A stretch of 55,487 nt of DNA from Bacteroidales bacterium UBA4243 (GTDB taxonomy: Bacteria; Bacteroidota; Bacteroidia; Bacteroidales; F082). The translations under genes were made by a program, and so were the position numbers. How positions within the stretch are numbered: the first letter of the stretch is position 1; every line of letters starts with the position of its first letter. Positions 52,269 through 55,487 of this stretch are shown here, piece after piece. The notes beneath the pieces were generated by a model, which saw only the letters and a list, made by a program, of their open reading frames with translations, had not been told where the DNA came from and did no database searches. The DNA lies in contig DGXB01000082.1 in assembly GCA_002396205.1 (NCBI GenBank), positions 1 through 55,487 on the forward strand. The letters run 5' to 3'.

Positions 52269-52271
52269 CAC

Positions 52272-52385
52272 TTTTTCAAGGGACTTTTGCAAGTATTTTG
52301 ACATTTTTTCAAGGGACTTTTTGAAAACCCGACATTTTTTCAAGGGAGTTTTTGGCAATCCTGAACACTTTTTCAAGGGAGTTTT
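52272..52385 (-). repeat. Four phased 17-base repeats upstream of efp
   Basis: TTTTTCAAGGGACTTTT at 52272-52288 and 52305-52321, and TTTTTCAAGGGAGTTTT at 52336-52352 and 52369-52385. The starts are 33, 31 and 33 bases apart, about three turns of the helix. Confidence 0.9.
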
Positions 52386-52409
52386 GCAAAAGTCAGAACA
52401 TTTACTCCT

Positions 52410-53243
52410 TCAATTTGCTTTGACAGCCCTGATTGGCCGGCCCCAATCGCGGGAATTGAAGTGGCTCGTGTTGGAACCAGCCGAGTTGAAATCGAAATAC
52501 CATGCCATATCCGAGTAAAACACATAGAGCGAGCTCGACCAATACTCGCCATCGGTGCCAACGAAGACAAGGTCGTTCCCCGACCACCAACCAGCAGCCG
52601 GAAGGAAGAGCGTGTTGCCATTGCTACCGATGAAAAGTCTTCCATTCACGCCGTATTGGGTCGTCCAAACTGACGTACAATTGTTGTTCAGTTCCTGCCA
52701 TTCCTCTAACGTGGGCATACGCGCGCCGTCGCCCAAACTGGCCGTGGCTGCGTCGTCGACGTGTTGCAGGATGGTAAGGGTATCGGTTAAGCCGTCGCAT
52801 CCGTAATTTGGGTGGCGACAGTATTTTGTAAATGAATGATTATCGCCGTTGCAGCTATACGTGTAAGTGCTCCAATCGTAAACACTCTTAGGTTGCGTTT
52901 CGGCCCAAGCAAAATAGTCGCCATTGTCTCCAACGTGGTTGGCGCCCACATTGCGCGTGGCCCACAACAAGCCGCTCGGCAGGCCGAGGTCGACCCAATC
53001 GGCTGTGTCGATGGCCCTGACGACACTAACCGTGTCCATATCAGCCAGCGGTGTCCATTCCGTTCCCTCGCTGTGAATCAAGGTCTGGCCCGAGGCATCA
53101 ATGTGAATGTTGACGACAGATTGGGTGTCGAAGCAAACGGTTCCGTTCGGAGTATTGAACATAATGACATAACCCCTATGACTTTGACCATAGCCGAGCA
53201 CACTCACCATAAGACATAATACGAACAAAACACTCTTTTTCAT
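52410..53243 (-). CDS. Exported FISUMP-like domain protein
   Basis: A 277-residue protein with a signal peptide (ending LGYGQ). The C-terminal 200 residues have the Fibrobacter succinogenes major paralogous domain pattern: VDLGLPSGLLWATRNVGA, DYFAWAET, then a Trp-rich part ending GWWSGNDLVFVG and WGRPIRAVKAN. Such domains are common in Bacteroides surface proteins; the function is unknown. The stop of the T9SS-tail gene overlaps its start (ATGA). Confidence 0.8.
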   Translation of the reverse strand: MKKSVLFVLCLMVSVLGYGQSHRGYVIMFNTPNGTVCFDTQSVVNIHIDASGQTLIHSEGTEWTPLADMDTVSVVRAIDTADWVDLGLPSGLLWATRNVGANHVGDNGDYFAWAETQPKSVYDWSTYTYSCNGDNHSFTKYCRHPNYGCDGLTDTLTILQHVDDAATASLGDGARMPTLEEWQELNNNCTSVWTTQYGVNGRLFIGSNGNTLFLPAAGWWSGNDLVFVGTDGEYWSSSLYVFYSDMAWYFDFNSAGSNTSHFNSRDWGRPIRAVKAN

Positions 53244-53701
53244 TTCCGAATGAATTTGATAGTTTGGTTGTTGACTTTGATGACATACAATGTGTTAGGT
53301 GCAAGGGCGGACAGGTCGATGACACATTCCTTACAGTTCGGATTGCTGAACACCACATGCCCCAACAAATCGAAAACGATGATGTTTCCCATGCCAGAAC
53401 CATTCACAAACAGTTTGTCGCCGATAACGTAACTGCCATTGCCGCCCTCATTGTTATTAACTTCGCTAACATCCTCTTCCGAGAAATAATATCTGACCAT
53501 TTCATCCATAAAAAAGCTCAGATCGTTCACCACCATTAGGGAATCTTTGAACTGGATGTCGATGCCGTTGGCTACTTCGTAACTGACCAAGGAATTGTCA
53601 GGCAAGACGAAATTGCAGTATGTCAACATGCCCTTGTCTTGAGCTTTCAATCCGAGGCATCCGGCCAATACCACCAGGAGAAAAAGGATTTGCTTTTTCA
53701 T
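53240..53701 (-). CDS. Small exported protein with T9SS type A sorting domain
   Basis: A 153-residue protein with a signal peptide (ending GLKAQ) and a C-terminal T9SS type A sorting domain: NGSGMGNIIVFDLLGHVVFS, then LSALAPNTLYVIKVNNQTIKFIRK. It should be exported by the T9SS and attached to the surface. Its short middle part has no known domain. It is coupled to the FISUMP-like gene; a TATTTTTG box is at 53722-53729. Confidence 0.85.
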   Translation of the reverse strand: MKKQILFLLVVLAGCLGLKAQDKGMLTYCNFVLPDNSLVSYEVANGIDIQFKDSLMVVNDLSFFMDEMVRYYFSEEDVSEVNNNEGGNGSYVIGDKLFVNGSGMGNIIVFDLLGHVVFSNPNCKECVIDLSALAPNTLYVIKVNNQTIKFIRK

Positions 53702-53721
53702 ATTCGAGTAAAATTAGGTTG

Positions 53722-53729
53722 CAAAAATA
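53722..53729 (-). promoter_or_regulatory. -7 box of the T9SS-tail and FISUMP-like unit
   Basis: TATTTTTG on the minus strand, 20 bases before the ATG at 53701. Confidence 0.5.
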
Positions 53730-53812
53730 TGGAAGCTTTTCTTACCGTGCAAATTAATTGCAAAAAATAGCATTTATTTTTCAATCAAAACGGCAAAATG
53801 ATTGTTTTTTTT

Positions 53813-53930
53813 CGGCAGAGGTTCACACCATCTGCCTGGGTGCTGCCGTCCCTTCGGGACTTCGCGGCACATAGAAACCCCGAAGGGGTGTCAGCCTCAT
53901 AGGCGGGCGGTGTAAACCCTCGCCGACAAA
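53813..53930. repeat. Large palindromic intergenic repeat
   Basis: Outer arms GGCAGAGGTTCACACC and GGTGTAAACCCTCGCC (inverse copies with mismatches) enclose CCGTCCCTTCGGGAC and CCCCGAAGGGG hairpins. This kind of element is frequent between genes of Bacteroidales. The rest of the 53702-54003 gap shows nothing more than AT-rich DNA and a possible weak -7 box (TAATTTTA) before the peptidase. Confidence 0.75.
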
Positions 53931-54003
53931 AAATGCCATCTATTAGTCCCTCATATCATATTATTCCCTAATTTTACCGCCAAATTCTTAAACCCTATCA
54001 AAT

Positions 54004-55487
54004 ATGAGAAAAAACAAACTTTTCCTGTTAGCCATGATCACTTGTTCAATCGTATCGTGCAACACACAACAGCCTGAGAAACAGACAACTGAACCGAAAG
54101 GCAAAGACAAAATCGGGCCGAAAGAACTCACCCTGCAATCGGACATCATGACGCCCGAAGTGCTCTGGAGCATGGGCCGCATCGGCGACTACAGCATCTC
54201 GCCCGACCACTCGAAGATCGTCTACGCCGTCACCTACTACAGCGTACCCGAAAACCGTAGCGGCTCCACCTTATATATAATGAACGCTGACGGCAGCGAC
54301 AACAAGGTATTAGTGGTGAGCAACGACAGCCAATACAGCCCGCAATGGCGCCCCGACGGCAAGAAAATCGGCTTCCTCGCGCCGAAAGACGACGTCATGC
54401 AAATGTGGGAAGTGAACCCCGACGGCTCGGGCCTGCAATGCGTCTCCAGCGAGAAGGACGACATCAACGGGTTCCTCTACTCGCCCGACTGCGCCCAGGC
54501 GCTCTTCACCAAGGAAGTGAAGCTGAAAGAGACCGTGGCCGACATCTACCCCGACTTAGACAAGTCGTCGGGCCGCATCATGAACGACCTGATGTACCGC
54601 CATTGGGACCACTGGGTTGATACCTATGGCCACATCTTCGTGGGCAACTTCAGCAGTGGAAAACTTGAGGCTTCGTTTGACGCCATGCAAGGCGAGCAAT
54701 GGGAAGCCCCCGTGCGTCCCTTCGGTGGCATGGAGCAGGTGCAGTGGCTGCCCGACGGCAAGAGCTTCGTCTACTGCTGCCGCAAGAAGGTCGGCAAGGA
54801 CTACGCCCTCTCCACCAATACCGACATCTACCAATACATCATCCAAAGCGGCGAGTGCAAGAATCTCACCGAAGGCATGATGGGCTACGACCTCAACCCC
54901 GTCATCTCACCCGACGGCAAATGGATGGCCTGGGAGAGCATGGAGCGCGACGGCTACGAGAGCGACAAGCAACGCCTCTTCGTGATGAACCTCGAAACGG
55001 GCGAAAAGACCGACTACTCGGCCCGCTTCGACCAATGCTGCACGGGCTTCAGCTGGGCCGACGACAGCAAGACGCTCTACTTCATCAGCGACAAATATGC
55101 CACCGACCAACTCTACGCCCTCAGCCTCGAAAACGGCGAAATCAAGAAGCTGACGGATGGCAAACACAACTACGTCTCCGTACACTTCAACGGCGACAAG
55201 CTGATTGCCGGTCGCCAGTCGATGAGCCACCCGACGGAGCTTTTCAGCGTCGACCCCACCACGGGCGAGGCCGCGCAAATCACGCACATCAACGACAACA
55301 TCTTTGCCCAACTTACCATGGGTGACGTGAAGGAACGCTGGGTGAAGACCACCGATGGCAAGGACATGCTCGTGTGGGTCATCTATCCGCCCCACTTCGA
55401 TGCCAACAAGCAATACCCCGCCCTGCTCTACTGCGAAGGCGGACCGCAAAGCACCGTGAGCCAGTTCTGGAGCTACCGTTGGAACTT
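54004..55487 (+). CDS. S9-family prolyl oligopeptidase-type peptidase, lipoprotein (cut by window end)
   Basis: A partial gene of at least 494 codons, open at the end. A lipoprotein signal (MRKNKLFLLAMITCSIVSC) is followed by a beta-propeller-like WD40/TolB region (SISPDHSKIVYAV, SPQWRPDGKKIGF, PVISPDGKWMAW) and the start of the alpha/beta hydrolase domain (PALLYCEGGPQSTVSQFW). The catalytic Ser, Asp and His would lie beyond the window. It resembles dipeptidyl-peptidase-type enzymes (DPP5-like) that take amino-acid pairs from peptides in the periplasm; the specificity is unknown. Confidence 0.9.
   Translation, partial: MRKNKLFLLAMITCSIVSCNTQQPEKQTTEPKGKDKIGPKELTLQSDIMTPEVLWSMGRIGDYSISPDHSKIVYAVTYYSVPENRSGSTLYIMNADGSDNKVLVVSNDSQYSPQWRPDGKKIGFLAPKDDVMQMWEVNPDGSGLQCVSSEKDDINGFLYSPDCAQALFTKEVKLKETVADIYPDLDKSSGRIMNDLMYRHWDHWVDTYGHIFVGNFSSGKLEASFDAMQGEQWEAPVRPFGGMEQVQWLPDGKSFVYCCRKKVGKDYALSTNTDIYQYIIQSGECKNLTEGMMGYDLNPVISPDGKWMAWESMERDGYESDKQRLFVMNLETGEKTDYSARFDQCCTGFSWADDSKTLYFISDKYATDQLYALSLENGEIKKLTDGKHNYVSVHFNGDKLIAGRQSMSHPTELFSVDPTTGEAAQITHINDNIFAQLTMGDVKERWVKTTDGKDMLVWVIYPPHFDANKQYPALLYCEGGPQSTVSQFWSYRWN

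Noticed and set aside
52272..52385. CRISPR array
   Set aside because: The repeats are only 17 bases with 14-16-base spacers, and there are no cas genes; phased binding sites fit better.

Overview
The window is chromosomal DNA of a member of the Bacteroidota, most likely an uncultivated Bacteroidales. Many genes sit behind the Bacteroidota promoter form (a TAnnTTTG -7 box, sometimes with TTTG about 20 bases upstream), Shine-Dalgarno sites are mostly absent, and the gene content is typical of the group: a T9SS outer-membrane protein (PorQ), a protein with a T9SS type A sorting domain, a GWxTD protein, the long form of NusB, a kinase-RapZ fusion and FISUMP-like exported proteins. I cannot name a genus or species.

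Layout. 1-57 looks like the 5' end of a group II intron inserted just behind the gdhA terminator. 0.1-13.6 kb is mostly core: gdhA, an exported LysM/binding protein behind guaA, a PrsW-type membrane protease, a beta-barrel/lipoprotein pair, ychF, idi, then a porin and a YeiH-type transporter behind a palindrome-overlapped promoter. 13.6-26.4 kb is an accessory, defence-like island: a Fic protein, an XRE/ImmA pair, a small gene broken by an in-frame stop, an AAA ATPase coupled to a small PD-(D/E)XK-like nuclease, a second damaged copy of that small gene, a protein resembling class III nucleotidyl cyclases, and a two-gene unit of an Eco57I-type methyltransferase and a PLD/SNF2 helicase. The 3' third of the methyltransferase and the cyclase-like gene are AT-rich, and an out-of-frame methyltransferase-like tail remains behind the stop: signs that the target-recognition part was exchanged. 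The helicase is preceded by a leader that can fold into competing long hairpins.

26.4-39.2 kb returns to core functions: a kinase-RapZ fusion and a MurU-like nucleotidyltransferase (probable amino-sugar or cell-wall recycling) coupled to an AddB-like nuclease; an AAA/DUF1703 protein; nusB-porQ-recF-DUF721; ferritin; an iron-sulfur aldo/keto reductase; aroQ. 39.3-42.4 kb is a second, very AT-rich island of exported proteins with an internal paralogous pair and a TonB-C-like protein. 42.4-47.5 kb holds a GT2 glycosyltransferase, an LpxL-like acyltransferase, a GWxTD protein and a membrane-anchored TPR regulator.

47.7-55.5 kb carries two tRNA-Ser genes with a shared terminator, a rhodanese/metallo-hydrolase lipoprotein and an esterase, a DUF4160-DUF2442-lpxD unit, efp with four helically phased repeats upstream, two exported proteins (one with a T9SS tail), a large palindromic repeat, and the first part of an S9 peptidase that runs off the end. 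Several intergenic gaps hold interspersed palindromic repeats.
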